A stretch of DNA of 64,000 bases from Kalaharituber pfeilii (Eukaryota > Ascomycota > Pezizomycetes > Pezizales > Pezizaceae): positions 186,001 through 250,000 of the forward strand of contig WHUZ01000083.1 of NCBI GenBank assembly GCA_015179045.1. Direction: 5' to 3'. The notes beneath the pieces are model-generated. The model worked only from the letters and a program-made list of their open reading frames with translations. It made no database searches and was not told where the DNA came from. Positions within the stretch are counted from its first letter, which is position 1. Every line of letters begins with the position of its first letter. Position numbers and translations under genes: made by a program. Positions 44,088 through 53,714 of the stretch are shown here, piece after piece.

Positions 44088-44521
44088 CTGTTGGGGGACG
44101 CTATACAGGACGGGAAGGGTGCGGAGCAGCACGGTGAAATGGCTGGATGGGGAAATGGTTTAAGCGCAGGTAACCCGGGAGGGCGGTGGTAACTGGTTGA
44201 GAAAAAAAGGACACGTTCAGCTGATTGAGGTGTGTCAGCCAGATCGTTGAAGGGTTTCCTATTACGGGGGTGATCAAGAGCTCGGTAAGGCAGGCTAACC
44301 GAGCCCCATGCGGGAGCCACATTGACAAACATTGATATAGAAGGGAAATCCTGCCAAGGCGAATTACGATCTGGAAGCGAAAACTCGGGTACAAGCCGAG
44401 CCAGATCACCTACACGCTTACCCTAAACGTGTAGCACCTACCTACAATAGAAGAGAATGAACATGAATGCAGAATGAAAGACACATATGATGTAACTATT
44501 TTCTGAAAGTAGAGAAGCCAC

Positions 44522-44555
44522 TCTCGCAATACCCCGTAGGGCGGCATGCGAGTAA
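44522..44555 (+). repeat. Class B retroposon tail hairpin
   Basis: CTCTCGCAATACCCCGTAGG, then GCGGCATGCGAGTAAT and T/A-rich sequence. Confidence 0.5.
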
Positions 44556-44752
44556 TTTTTTTTTTAAAAAAAATATATTGACAGTTATATAAGAGTTAGA
44601 CTCGTAATAATCAAGCAACAGCATTTGTTTGTTTGTTTTTTCTTTTTTTCATGTTTATTTTAATTTCATTACTTGTGTACTGCTCCGCCGGATGGCTACG
44701 ACGAGACTACTGACAAAGGGGTAAGAGAAGTAAGATAAATTTTAAGCGTATT

Positions 44753-44980
44753 GTGGGTGGGAGAAGGTGATCAAAGACTTGGCGATGGAAGCTGCGGACT
44801 TGGCAATGGAAGTTATAGGAAGGGTGGGAGAAGGTGATGGAAGCTGTGGACTTGGCAATGGAAGTTATAGGAATTGCCTAGAAGGGAAAGGGAAACGTGA
44901 GGGAGAAGAGATAAAAAGGGGGATGAAGCTCCTGTACCTAAAGACACTACCCCACTCTCTAGACGAAAAATCCACCCTCA
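44753..44980. mobile_element. 228-bp unknown insertion with 5-bp duplication
   Basis: Flanked by GTATT (44748-44752 and 44981-44985). The empty sequence GCGTATTCTATCGTGAG is present at 33180, at 35868 and, inverted, at 22620. Ends are GTGGGTGGGAG and CCACCCTCA, weakly inverted. The interior holds a near-perfect tandem duplication of about 60 bp (GGACTTGGCAATGGAAGTTA twice). It is G/A-rich, encodes nothing obvious and matches no class I know. Confidence 0.65.
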
Positions 44981-45162
44981 GTATTCTATCGTGAGTAATA
45001 GTTAATGATGGGATGGCATACGATTAATGCAATAAACAAAAGTCTCATGATACTTTACTTATCTATGAAGTATACTGCTATACCCCGAACCAGACTAACA
45101 CAATACCCTTTACGGCAATCTTCCAGAATCGACTGCCGGGATGGGAGAGGTTCAGGGTAACA

Positions 45163-45299
45163 GCCATAGAATATACCCTTCTCATTGAATCAGGTTTTGC
45201 CCCAATAATTTGATTCATCCAGGAATTTATAACATCTGCAAGGATATCCCTCATAACACCCTCAGAAAGAGGGCACTTAGGACATTTGAGAAGGTTTTT
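45163..45299 (-). other. Protein-like 137-bp insertion in the repeat unit
   Basis: The unit reads GGTTCAGGGTAACA directly into ATGTTCTCGTAGCC at 33430 and in other copies; here about 137 bp lies between. On the minus strand it is open throughout (NLLKCPKCPLSEGVMRDILA, then DVINSWMNQIIGAKPDSMRR), which looks like real protein with a CxxC pair. No clear direct repeat flanks it. It may be a captured exon or a transposon fragment. Confidence 0.4.
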
Positions 45300-45554
45300 A
45301 TGTTCTCGTAGCCAGACGGGCACTGGGTGCTGCCAAGAGGTGCAAAGACCCAGTGCTAACTGGTAACATACCAATACAGCTAAGGAATTACTTAACTGGT
45401 TCAGTGGCGGGTAGATGACTAAGTATATACTAAAACTTGTGGAATGGAGACATCGATTGGTATACTGTAGGTGCGGGTGACGCGACCAGTTAATTGATTA
45501 CAAACTGGTAATACTTTATATCACTTAAAACGAATCAAGAGAGTAAACCATTTT

Positions 45555-45675
45555 GAACAGCTCTATTGAAACTAATACGCCATAACTAGAAAGCCAAAAA
45601 AAACAAAAAAAACAAAACAGACAGAACAAAATCCAAAAACGAATAAAAACAGAAAGACAAAACAGAACTTTTTTA
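45555..45675 (-). repeat. T-rich downstream block of the 46035 gene
   Basis: In gene orientation: T runs, then AGTTTCAATAGAGCTGTTC. Confidence 0.45.
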
Positions 45676-46034
45676 AAACTGTAGCCACCAATCCCTCACT
45701 CCGCCTTTACCGTCCTCAAGTGTCCCCAAATCTCCCCTTCTTTTGGCATTCTGGTTGACACTCGTTGGCGTTCTGGCAGGTATCATCGGTAGTTGTGCCT
45801 TAATGATGAGCTACAAGGAATTTGTCGGAGTACTCACCAAGAACCCCCTCAGTTCCCAATAGCTAGGAAAACCCTGCTTGTCTAATTAATTTTTCCAGGA
45901 CAACGGCAAACTTCATTGGGGTCGTTGATGCTCCTCGTAGTACCAGACCTGCTAACAAAATTTATTGGCAGCATCCTAGATTTGAACAGCATAAGAGAAT
46001 GTGGAAGGATACATCATACCTAGGCCACTCCTAG

Positions 46035-46655
46035 TTACCGGCAGCCATGAAGCTTCTTGTAATTCCCACGTGGAATGTGGGAACGCCCTCCAGAGGGGAA
46101 GGCATGGGAGGAGGCGGAGGAGGCGGAAGAGGTAGAAGGGGCAGGGACCCGAGAGCCGCCGTGCAGCCTCTGGTAATTCCCACGAGGGGCATGGGAGTGC
46201 CCCCCAGAGGGGACAGCATACGAGAGTGCAGTGGAAGTGACGGAGCAGGGAGCGGGATGGACAAGAGAACTACCGTGAAGCCTCTGGTAATTCCCACCAG
46301 GAACGTGGGAACGTCCCCCAGATGGGATATCATGGGAGGAAACGGTGGAAGCGATGGAGCAGGCCCTGTTCATAGGTATTATCTCTTCAGATGCGTTTTC
46401 AAAGGTATGGCAGTAAGGGAGGTCTGCGTCTGTTCCCTCAAAGCAGTGCTCCAGCGATGTTACCCAAGCTGCGACGCGATGCATGACGTCAAACCAGCCT
46501 GGGTCCTCCTCCTCTAACAGAGGTCTTCTCATCGCTTTTGCCTTTGAGGCCAACGTTGGCTGCATGTAGCCTGGAGTTCCTTTCACGACTTTACGAACGA
46601 TCGGAGTGCGAGCAGTAGCAGCAGCACCGGACTTCTTTACGATCTTTCCAGCCAT
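46035..46655 (-). CDS. Family 1 SxIP-repeat protein, copy G (206 aa)
   Basis: ATG 46655. Head MAGKIVKKSGAAATARTPIV and GWFDVMHRVAAWVTSLEHCF; here the usual RRPLVQEENP is RRPLLEEEDP, as in copy H. Three repeat units: RSHVPGGNYQRLHGSS (Gly replaces the usual Arg after Pro), HSHAPRGNYQRLHGGS, RSHIPRGNYKKLHGCR. This is the counterpart of broken copy B in the right arm of the inverted duplication, and it stands head-to-head with the family 2 gene at 49364, 2.7 kb away. Confidence 0.75.
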   Translation of the reverse strand: MAGKIVKKSGAAATARTPIVRKVVKGTPGYMQPTLASKAKAMRRPLLEEEDPGWFDVMHRVAAWVTSLEHCFEGTDADLPYCHTFENASEEIIPMNRACSIASTVSSHDIPSGGRSHVPGGNYQRLHGSSLVHPAPCSVTSTALSYAVPSGGHSHAPRGNYQRLHGGSRVPAPSTSSASSASSHAFPSGGRSHIPRGNYKKLHGCR

Positions 46656-46843
46656 CTTGACACTTTTGGAAGGATTTTCTAGCTTTTATTGATTTACTTT
46701 ATGAACAAGGGACCACAAAAAGTACACTTCGAGCGGGTTTTGAGTACGATGAGCACGAGTTATTGCGTGGGTGTTGTGCGAGCGAAAATTTTGTGTGAGC
46801 GAGGACGATGAGAGTGAGGAAAGGGGGGACAGGAGTATGAGCT

Positions 46844-46885
46844 CTAACTGGAGGGGTACGGGTTGACTATATACTCTGTTAGCGT
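46844..46885 (-). promoter_or_regulatory. Shared core promoter, family 1 copy G
   Basis: On the minus strand: ACGCTAACAGAGTATATAGT, then CAACCCGTACCCCTCCAGTT. Confidence 0.65.
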
Positions 46886-49130
46886 GCTTTTGGGGGAGGC
46901 TATACGGTATTGGAAGAGATGTGGAAAAGGAAATGGCTGGTGAGTTTGATGGTGGAGGATTTCCTATTTTGGATGTTTTTCCTTAGGTTAACCAAACCTT
47001 CGAAAGTGACAGATTGACATACGTACTAGTATGCCAAGAAACTGGCTATACATACTTATTTCTTAAGTACGTACATCGTGATGGACGCGAACTCGGCTAC
47101 TAACCGATGGAGATGCCAGGTATGTACATTAATATCTACCTACTTGTACCTAGTGCCTACCTACCTAAGTACCTATCTACAATCTATTCACTAACCCAGC
47201 ACAAATAGAGCCGAGAAGGGAAATACGAAGAACGGACGCTGACATACCTCTCAGCAGCTTAATCTGATTTCAGAAGCTCGGGATTCAATCAAGACACGAG
47301 CTCCATATCGTACATCCTCTCGCCATAGCCCTTCGCGCGGCACGCGAATAAAGATATACGAAATAAAAAAAATAAAATATCGCATGTCCACCACGTTACT
47401 CAAAACGCCGCGCCGAGAGTTCTACAAAAGACCTACCATATAATATACAACTTGACAACTTGTAAACCTATACTGTCTACTAGATTCGTCCACTGAATTT
47501 ATATCGTAAAGGTGATTATTTAAATATCTGGTGAAGCGGATTTCCAAGTTTGAGATGGTTTCAGGGTAACGTACTTGGTCGTGGGTTGCGGAGTTTCGGT
47601 TGCGTGGTCGCATTATTAAAACGTTCATGTAGAGTAAACGAATAGAATGGGTGTGTCTGTGGTGATAGATAAATTACATAACTGACCGTCTTGGTATCAG
47701 GACGCGCAATTCAGTGTTGTGTTCATACTAGGGATGGTAAAGACTTACATTCTTTGGCGAGGCGAGGCTTCCCTAGCCCCGTCGCTGGTCTTCTCTCGTA
47801 CCTACCTCCAGCAGCTCATCTTTATGATGTTTGTCTCTGCACGCATTTTCCTTTTCTCCAAGAGCTCTCTCCCGACACGTTTCAGCCTCAAGAACCCGGG
47901 GGTTATACATACGGAAGCATGCTCCTCCACTCACCTGCTCGTTTTGCCGCGTGCTGCCCATCACTCTACCCCTTCTTGTCCTGTAAACTAATTCCAGTCA
48001 TCCGAGTGGCAGTTAGGCTTACTCCTCTCAGGAACCCACTTGTCGGTAAAACGCACTAAGCTCTTCTAACATGTTTTACTCCTTTATCAGCTCTCCCCTT
48101 TAGGTAGCTCTGGCACTTCAGTAATTTCCTCCTCTTCAGGAATCACCGCTCCCCCGACATTCCCTGGGACACATCTATTGTGTAAACCGAAGACACCTAA
48201 ACGGCTATCGTGGCAAACTCAAGCTATCTTTAGACCACTTTCCCGCAACCTGGCAACTCTTCCCGCCGCCCGTTTGGGTCAATGTCCGGCGAAACACACA
48301 CTTATCATTCCCTACAAGCATCATAATGAATGTATCATCGTATAAATTCCCAAGCAATAGGTCCCACTTTTTGAGTTGCATATACCTGTCCGTTGTTCGC
48401 TGAGTAAACAACTGCGCTGCAGCCGAGGGAATCTCGGGAGATTTTCTTGTTTCTAATTTCGGCAAATTTCCCAGATTCCGGTGGCTAAAATGTCACGTAT
48501 GCTTGCCTTTTGTAACGGAAGGCTGCGGCGACGTGTCCTTATCCATGAAATATAGGTATATTTTTTGTGAGCGGCAGTGTACTACCTAGGCTAGGCCCCT
48601 TAAGCAGCCGATATGGCTTAGAAATCCTCGGATACCCAGAAGGGTATTGTGTTGTGAACGAACAGACTACAGATCCTGTATGCCGTTGCTGGTAAGTCAT
48701 CTGTATCTCCGGGTGTACAAGAAAGGGGGTCTTTAGATTCTTTACTGGCTTGGTAAGTACAGAGACACTGTCGCTAGTAGCCTAATCCGACTAACTGTTG
48801 CCGGGTCCGATATGTGTCCAGTATTCTGGTTGTGTATCCAGTATTCTGGTTGTGTGTGTCCAGTGCGCATCTGGTAATCATCGCATTGCTTGCTGCAGGA
48901 TGTGGAGGAGGTCGCAGTGGCCTGGTTGAGGGCTTGGGAGGAGTGACTCTTATATAGGCAAGTTAGCGGCAGGCTTGGCCTGGTCGCTTAAACCATTTTT
49001 AATCGCTCATTTGTCCTCTCCGACCCAGCCGGAGAGATCTTCTAGCCAAGCCACATTTTTCCCCAATTCAGAACCCTCAATAGCGATTCCCCACAAATCC
49101 GCACCAGGCATAGCTTCCTTTGCGCCCCGC
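46886..49130. other. Divergent intergenic region, right arm
   Basis: Inverted copy of 18301-20542 with a few indels; no gene recognised. It contains the class B hairpin at 47321-47350 and a 20-bp tandem duplication (CCAGTATTCTGGTTGTGT twice) near 48822-48860 that is single in the left arm (18575-18592). Confidence 0.5.
47321..47350 (+). repeat. Class B retroposon tail hairpin
   Basis: CTCGCCATAGCCCTTCGCGC, then GGCACGCGAATA; mirror of 20091-20120. Confidence 0.5.
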
Positions 49131-49171
49131 GCTTTCGACTATATACTAAACCCGTACCCCTCCACTTGGAC
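49131..49171 (+). promoter_or_regulatory. Shared core promoter, family 2 copy C
   Basis: CGACTATATACTAAACCCGT, then ACCCCTCCACTTGGAC. Confidence 0.65.
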
Positions 49172-49363
49172 AGCATTCCCCATCGCTCGACCCCATCGTA
49201 CCCACTGTTCCCAAGCCCACTGTCAAGCACCACAAAACGCTCAACTCCCACAAACCACACTCAGATCTTACTCAAAAGTGCTCAAAAGACTCCCGCTGCT
49301 CCGCAGAATACCTTGATACAAGTTTTATCCCAAGACACCTCGTATTTCTTGTGCAAAGTCGAG

Positions 49364-50605
49364 ATGGCTGCTGCAAAGTTCACCGCTGTCTCCCTTCCGG
49401 TTGAGACTGCCACGTCCTACCCTACTCTCTCTGTTCTCACTACAAATATTCCTCGTTATTCAATGCCCACTGAGGCAAAGAAAGCAAAAGAAGTGACAAA
49501 AGCCTTCGTTCCTTTCGTAGCTCGAGCCCACATTCGTAGCTCTGAGGGTCACAGACTCACTCGACTGGAACCTACCCAAGTTACTCGTACTCCCTCTATG
49601 ACTATTCCCCCGGAGGATCCCCAAGTTGCATCCTCTCACCTTTCTCGTATTCTTGCTCTCGCGAACAGATCCGCTGCAGTTACTACTGCTCACGTCGGGC
49701 TTCGCTCTGCTAGGTTTGCGGCGACTGCTGGCACTGCAGCAGCAGCCGGGTTCTTAAAACCTTTTAATTTCCGTGTTATGTTTGGCTTGGAGACAGCAGG
49801 TACTTCTACTGTGCTTCATGAAAACGAAGGTGAACAGTTTAACGTCGAGTACTATGAGCGTGAATGTGAGCATGATACCGAAAACACTGAGCTTCCGATG
49901 AAGAACGAGGAAACCAAGTTCACGTGCGAGGCACAATCCCAGAAACCAATAACCTATGAGCTAGTCAAGGTCCAAAGCAGCGAAACTAAGGACATCGTAC
50001 ACAACGCTGTTGACAGCGATCTTTCTGCCTCTACCTATGCCTTGGACAACAAGGTGGAAAATAACGTAACTACTATTGTTACCCCCTTCCAAAATAAACC
50101 TTCTGCTAGTCTCTACGAAGTCTCCTCCTATGGAGAATCCATCACAAGCTCTGAAGCTGAGACAAAGAGCTCCACTGGGTTCTCTAGTTGCAGTGAATAT
50201 AGTTCTGAAGCCATCGAGGAAGCCAGTCCAGCCTTCTCTGGCTTCATCTCCAAAATCCCAAGACCCTGCCAGTCCCAAATGGCATCCACAAGCACTGTAG
50301 TCATCCATTCCAGGGTCACCTTCTATGACCAACAAACTGCCAAGCCTGGCTTTGTCTCTATGATCCCAACACCAGTGAAACGAGTTGAGTCTGGATACTA
50401 TGCTGCTAGTTCCACAAAGGCGGAAGAGGCCAAAGCTGCCTCCCATGAGCGGGGAATCGCAGGCAGGCGTTCCATGATTCCTCGTCCGGTGAAGGGAAAT
50501 GAAAATGTGGACTTTGAGGGCATGAGTGCAAGGACCGTTTCTGCAAGGTATATCCAGGGATGCAAGATCCCCAGAAAGATTTCGATGAATGTTGTGAGGG
50601 AATAG
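49364..50605 (+). CDS. Family 2 protein, copy C (413 aa)
   Basis: ATG 49364, same choice as for the other copies; the in-frame extension to 49166 begins with a non-ATG codon. Conserved N-terminal half (TNIPRYSMPTEAKKAKEVTK, SEGHRLTRLEPTQVTRTPSM), Ala-rich helix (FAATAGTAAAAGFLKPFNF), acidic middle, and C-terminal SKIPRP, SMIPTPVKR, SMIPRPVKG and CKIPRK motifs. It lacks one Ser in RVTFYDQQ compared with RVTSFYDQQ in the other copies. More like copy B than copy A in the middle region. Head-to-head with family 1 copy G. Function unknown. Confidence 0.75.
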   Translation: MAAAKFTAVSLPVETATSYPTLSVLTTNIPRYSMPTEAKKAKEVTKAFVPFVARAHIRSSEGHRLTRLEPTQVTRTPSMTIPPEDPQVASSHLSRILALANRSAAVTTAHVGLRSARFAATAGTAAAAGFLKPFNFRVMFGLETAGTSTVLHENEGEQFNVEYYERECEHDTENTELPMKNEETKFTCEAQSQKPITYELVKVQSSETKDIVHNAVDSDLSASTYALDNKVENNVTTIVTPFQNKPSASLYEVSSYGESITSSEAETKSSTGFSSCSEYSSEAIEEASPAFSGFISKIPRPCQSQMASTSTVVIHSRVTFYDQQTAKPGFVSMIPTPVKRVESGYYAASSTKAEEAKAASHERGIAGRRSMIPRPVKGNENVDFEGMSARTVSARYIQGCKIPRKISMNVVRE

Positions 50606-51179
50606 CCAAGATAATCTTGCCTATTATTTTAAAGGGGCGCAGTGCTCAAAGGTTCCTTCTTGTGAATTAGCGCATGGCTGAAATGAAAATCGGTATTGGA
50701 AAGTACATAACCTAGTCCCAAAGTGAAGTCGATAGGATGGCGTTTTGGAAAAAGGATTTGATAGGTCGACGGGATTTTGGTTCCAAGGTGTTCGTTTGGG
50801 GGTTGTAGGTAGACTGGTTATTGGTATTGGAGTTTGGGAAAACAGTCGGTCATCGTGTTGTTTCGTTTGTTTTTTGCTTTGTTTTTGTTTTTTTTCATTA
50901 GCCGTATGCAGTTTCTCATTGTGTTTCGATTTTGGTGTGCTTCTTGTTATGTTCCTTGTTCTAAATACAAACTGCATTTGTTTCTGAGGACCAGAGTTTA
51001 GATTATGACAGTGATAAACGTGTGTACTTGTGGATTCGTCTGTCGAACGTAAACGGTGCCTTGTACTGTAAATATTTCCTTTTGCATATCCTAGAGATAA
51101 GTAGAAACAAGAGCAGGCTGCGGATCCCTATTCGTATTTCCGCACATTTGTGGGAACATGAGTTACTTTTGGAAGATTA
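50606..51179 (+). other. Family 2 downstream flank
   Basis: Same non-coding flank as 24597-25170, with a T-rich run near 50850-50900. It ends at a DNA transposon insertion and continues at 51917. Confidence 0.5.
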
Positions 51180-51916
51180 TTAGGCGGATTTTGCAACTTC
51201 CGGGTAAAGCAATTCGGGTAATTATTAATCACGGTTGCTGTAGCGACGAATTGTTTGTGGCTAGTGTAGCAGGCAAAGTTCGATTAAATAACCGAACTTT
51301 GCTGGTTAACTTCCCCATCCGAGAAAATTTTATTCTCAACACCAGAATTGTTTTATCACTTGGAAAAGCTAGTATGGCTTCTCAAGACCCTTCTCATTCA
51401 TCCGAGACTCCTATTCCTCCGAACCGTCCACGTGGGCGACCACGAACAGCTACTCCATCGAGCCAATCTTCAGCATCCTCCGAAGCTTTACGGACTCGAT
51501 TAAATGAGCAAGAAAAGCTTCATTTGGCCCATTTATGCATCCAGAACCAAGCGGAGCATCAGCCTGGGCAAAAGTGAAAGTTTTGGGAGAGAATTGCTGC
51601 TGATATTGCAGCCTCCGACGATGGGATGCAAGAATCATATGCATGCTTGAAAGAGCCCATGCTGCTACAGTAGCAGCCTGTCTTCTCTTGCGTGGTATAA
51701 TTGCCATATTGTACCGTCAGTAGAGATGTGATGTGAGAGCCTTTGATACGGCGTGGGAGCGTGGGTGTTGTGGAGTGCAGGGAAAAAAAATAGCCGCAAA
51801 AGTGGTCTCAAAACGCTGCAAAATCTCACCATACTTCTTGGTTACAGAATTATTACTAATACCATTTTTTAAGTTAACCGAAAGACTTTACCCGCGACAT
51901 TGCAAAATCCGCCTAA
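51180..51916 (+). mobile_element. PIF/Harbinger-like non-autonomous element (737 bp)
   Basis: Ends TTAGGCGGATTTTGCAA and TTGCAAAATCCGCCTAA, an inverted repeat continuing less perfectly to GGGTAAAG/CTTTACCC (about 30 bp). The paralogs at 25170 and 16240 give the empty site GAAGATAATGGTTG. The filled site has TTA before and TAA at the right end, consistent with a 3-bp TWA duplication with one change. A short frame inside has an AT-hook. It encodes no transposase. Confidence 0.7.
51374..51577 (+). pseudogene. AT-hook/Myb-like remnant inside the 737-bp element
   Basis: From ATG 51374: MASQDPSHSSETPIPPNRPR, then RPRGRPRTATP (AT-hook core GRP), then LRTRLNEQEKLHLAHLCIQN. A stop follows at 51577, after which the same phase continues KFWERIAADIAASDDGMQES. 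The layout resembles the small DNA-binding companion protein of PIF/Harbinger elements, truncated by the stop. Family assignment is inference. Confidence 0.45.
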
Positions 51917-52394
51917 TGGTTGTCTGTTGCATGCCCTTAGCACGCTCTATGTTTTTGCAGCATGCCGTAATCTGAATGCTAAGGACCGTGAGTAAGACGA
52001 ATGGAATATAATTGGAAACCTAAATATTTCAGCGCATTCAGCAAAGTAGTCAAAGTTGACCCCTATCTTACCATCATGAACCAGTGAACCCCCGCCGGCG
52101 AACAGGCAAGGACCATTGAAGCTGAGAAGCCCCTCAATACGAGAAATATCTCTCCACCAACGGCAATCTTCCAGAATCGACTACCGGGGTAGGAGAGGTT
52201 CAGGGTAACATACCAATACAGCTAAGGAGTTGGCTGGTTCAATGGCGGGTAGATGACTAAGTATATACTAATACTCGTGGAATGGAGACATCGATTGGTA
52301 TACTGTAGGTGCGGGTGACGCGACCAGTCAATTGATTACAAACTCGTAATACTTTATATCACTTAAAACGAATTAAGAGGAGAGTAAACCATTT

Positions 52395-52510
52395 GGAACA
52401 GCTCTATTGAAACTAATACGCCATAACTAGAAAGCCAAAAAAAACAAAAAAAAAACAGACAGAACAAAATCCAAAAACGAATAAAAACAGAAAGACAAAA
52501 CAGAACTTTT
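52395..52510 (-). repeat. T-rich downstream block of the 52872 gene
   Basis: In gene orientation: T runs, then AGTTTCAATAGAGCTGTTCC. Confidence 0.45.
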
Positions 52511-52871
52511 TTAAAACTGTAGCCACCAATCCCTCACTCCACCTTTACCGTCCTCAAGTGTCCCGAAATCTCCCCTTCTATTGGCATTCTGGTCGACACT
52601 CGTTGGCGTTCTGGCAGGTATCATCGGCACTTGCGACTTAATGATGAGCTACAAGGAATTTGTCGGAGTACTCACCAAGAACCCCCTCAGTTCCCAATAG
52701 CTAGGAAAACCCTGCTTGTCTAATTAATTTTTCCAGGACAACGGCAAACTTCATTGGGGTCGTTGATGCTCCTCGTAGTACCAGACCTGCTAACAAAATT
52801 TATTGGCAGCATCCTAGATTTGCACAGCATAAGACAATGTGAAAGGTACATCATACCTAGGCCACTCCTAG

Positions 52872-53492
52872 TTACCGGCAGCCATGAAGCTTCATGTAAT
52901 TCCCACGTGGAATGTGGGAACGCCCTCCAGAGGGGAAGGCATGGGAGGAGGCGGAGGAGGCGGAAGAGGTAGAAGGGGCAGGGACCCGAGAGCCGCCGTG
53001 CAGCCTCTGGTAATTCCCACGAGGGGCGTGGGAGTGTCCCCCAGAGGGGACAGCATACGAGAGTGCAGTGGAAGTGACGGAGCAGGGAGCGGGATGGACA
53101 AGAGAACTACCGTGAAGCCTCTGATAATTACCACGAGGAACGTGAGAACGTCCCCCAGATGGGATATCATGGGAGGAAACGGTGGAAGCGATGGAGCAGG
53201 CCCTGCTCATGGGTTTTATCTCTTCAGATGCGTTTTCAAAGGTATGGCAGTAAGGGAGGTCTGCGTCTGTTCCCTCAAAGCAGTGCTCCAGCGATGTTAC
53301 CCAAGCTGCGACACGATGCATGACGTCAAACCAGCCTGGGTCCTCCTCCTCTAACAGAGGTCTTCTCATCGCTTTTGCCTTTGAGGCCAACGTGGGCTGC
53401 ATGTACCTTGGGGTTCCTTTCACGACTTTACGAGCGATGGGAGCGCGAGCAGTAGCAGCAGCACCGGACTTCTTTACGACCTTTCCAGCCAT
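52872..53492 (-). CDS. Family 1 SxIP-repeat protein, copy H (206 aa)
   Basis: ATG 53492. Same length and architecture as copy G with three repeat units, ending RSHIPRGNYMKLHGCR. The head has KVVKKSGAAATARAPIARKV and KGTPRYMQ like copy A, so it mixes features of A and G, which suggests exchange between copies. Its upstream side (53.7-54.63 kb) is shared with that of copy E. Confidence 0.75.
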   Translation of the reverse strand: MAGKVVKKSGAAATARAPIARKVVKGTPRYMQPTLASKAKAMRRPLLEEEDPGWFDVMHRVAAWVTSLEHCFEGTDADLPYCHTFENASEEIKPMSRACSIASTVSSHDIPSGGRSHVPRGNYQRLHGSSLVHPAPCSVTSTALSYAVPSGGHSHAPRGNYQRLHGGSRVPAPSTSSASSASSHAFPSGGRSHIPRGNYMKLHGCR

Positions 53493-53672
53493 TTGTAACG
53501 CTTGGAACAAGCTTTATTGATCTACTTTACGAACAAGGATCACGAGGAGGAACAATCTGACAGTGTTGAGTGTGATATTGTGGGGTGTGTCAAGGTATGA
53601 GCTTTGTGTGAGCGAAGATTTTGTGTGAGCGAGGACGATGACAGTGAGCAAAGGAGCACGGCAGTATGACCT

Positions 53673-53714
53673 CTAACTGAAGGGGTACAGGTTTGTAATA
53701 TACCCTGTTAGCGG
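53673..53714 (-). promoter_or_regulatory. Shared core promoter, family 1 copy H
   Basis: On the minus strand: CCGCTAACAGGGTATATTAC, then AAACCTGTACCCCTTCAGTT. One C-to-T change in the CCCGT block, the only such change among the eleven. Confidence 0.6.

Larger units (their letters stand above)
44455..52155. repeat. Right arm of the large inverted duplication
   Basis: Counterpart of 15990-22917. It differs from the left arm by the 228-bp, 137-bp and 737-bp insertions listed separately, and it lacks the solo LTR. Confidence 0.7.
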
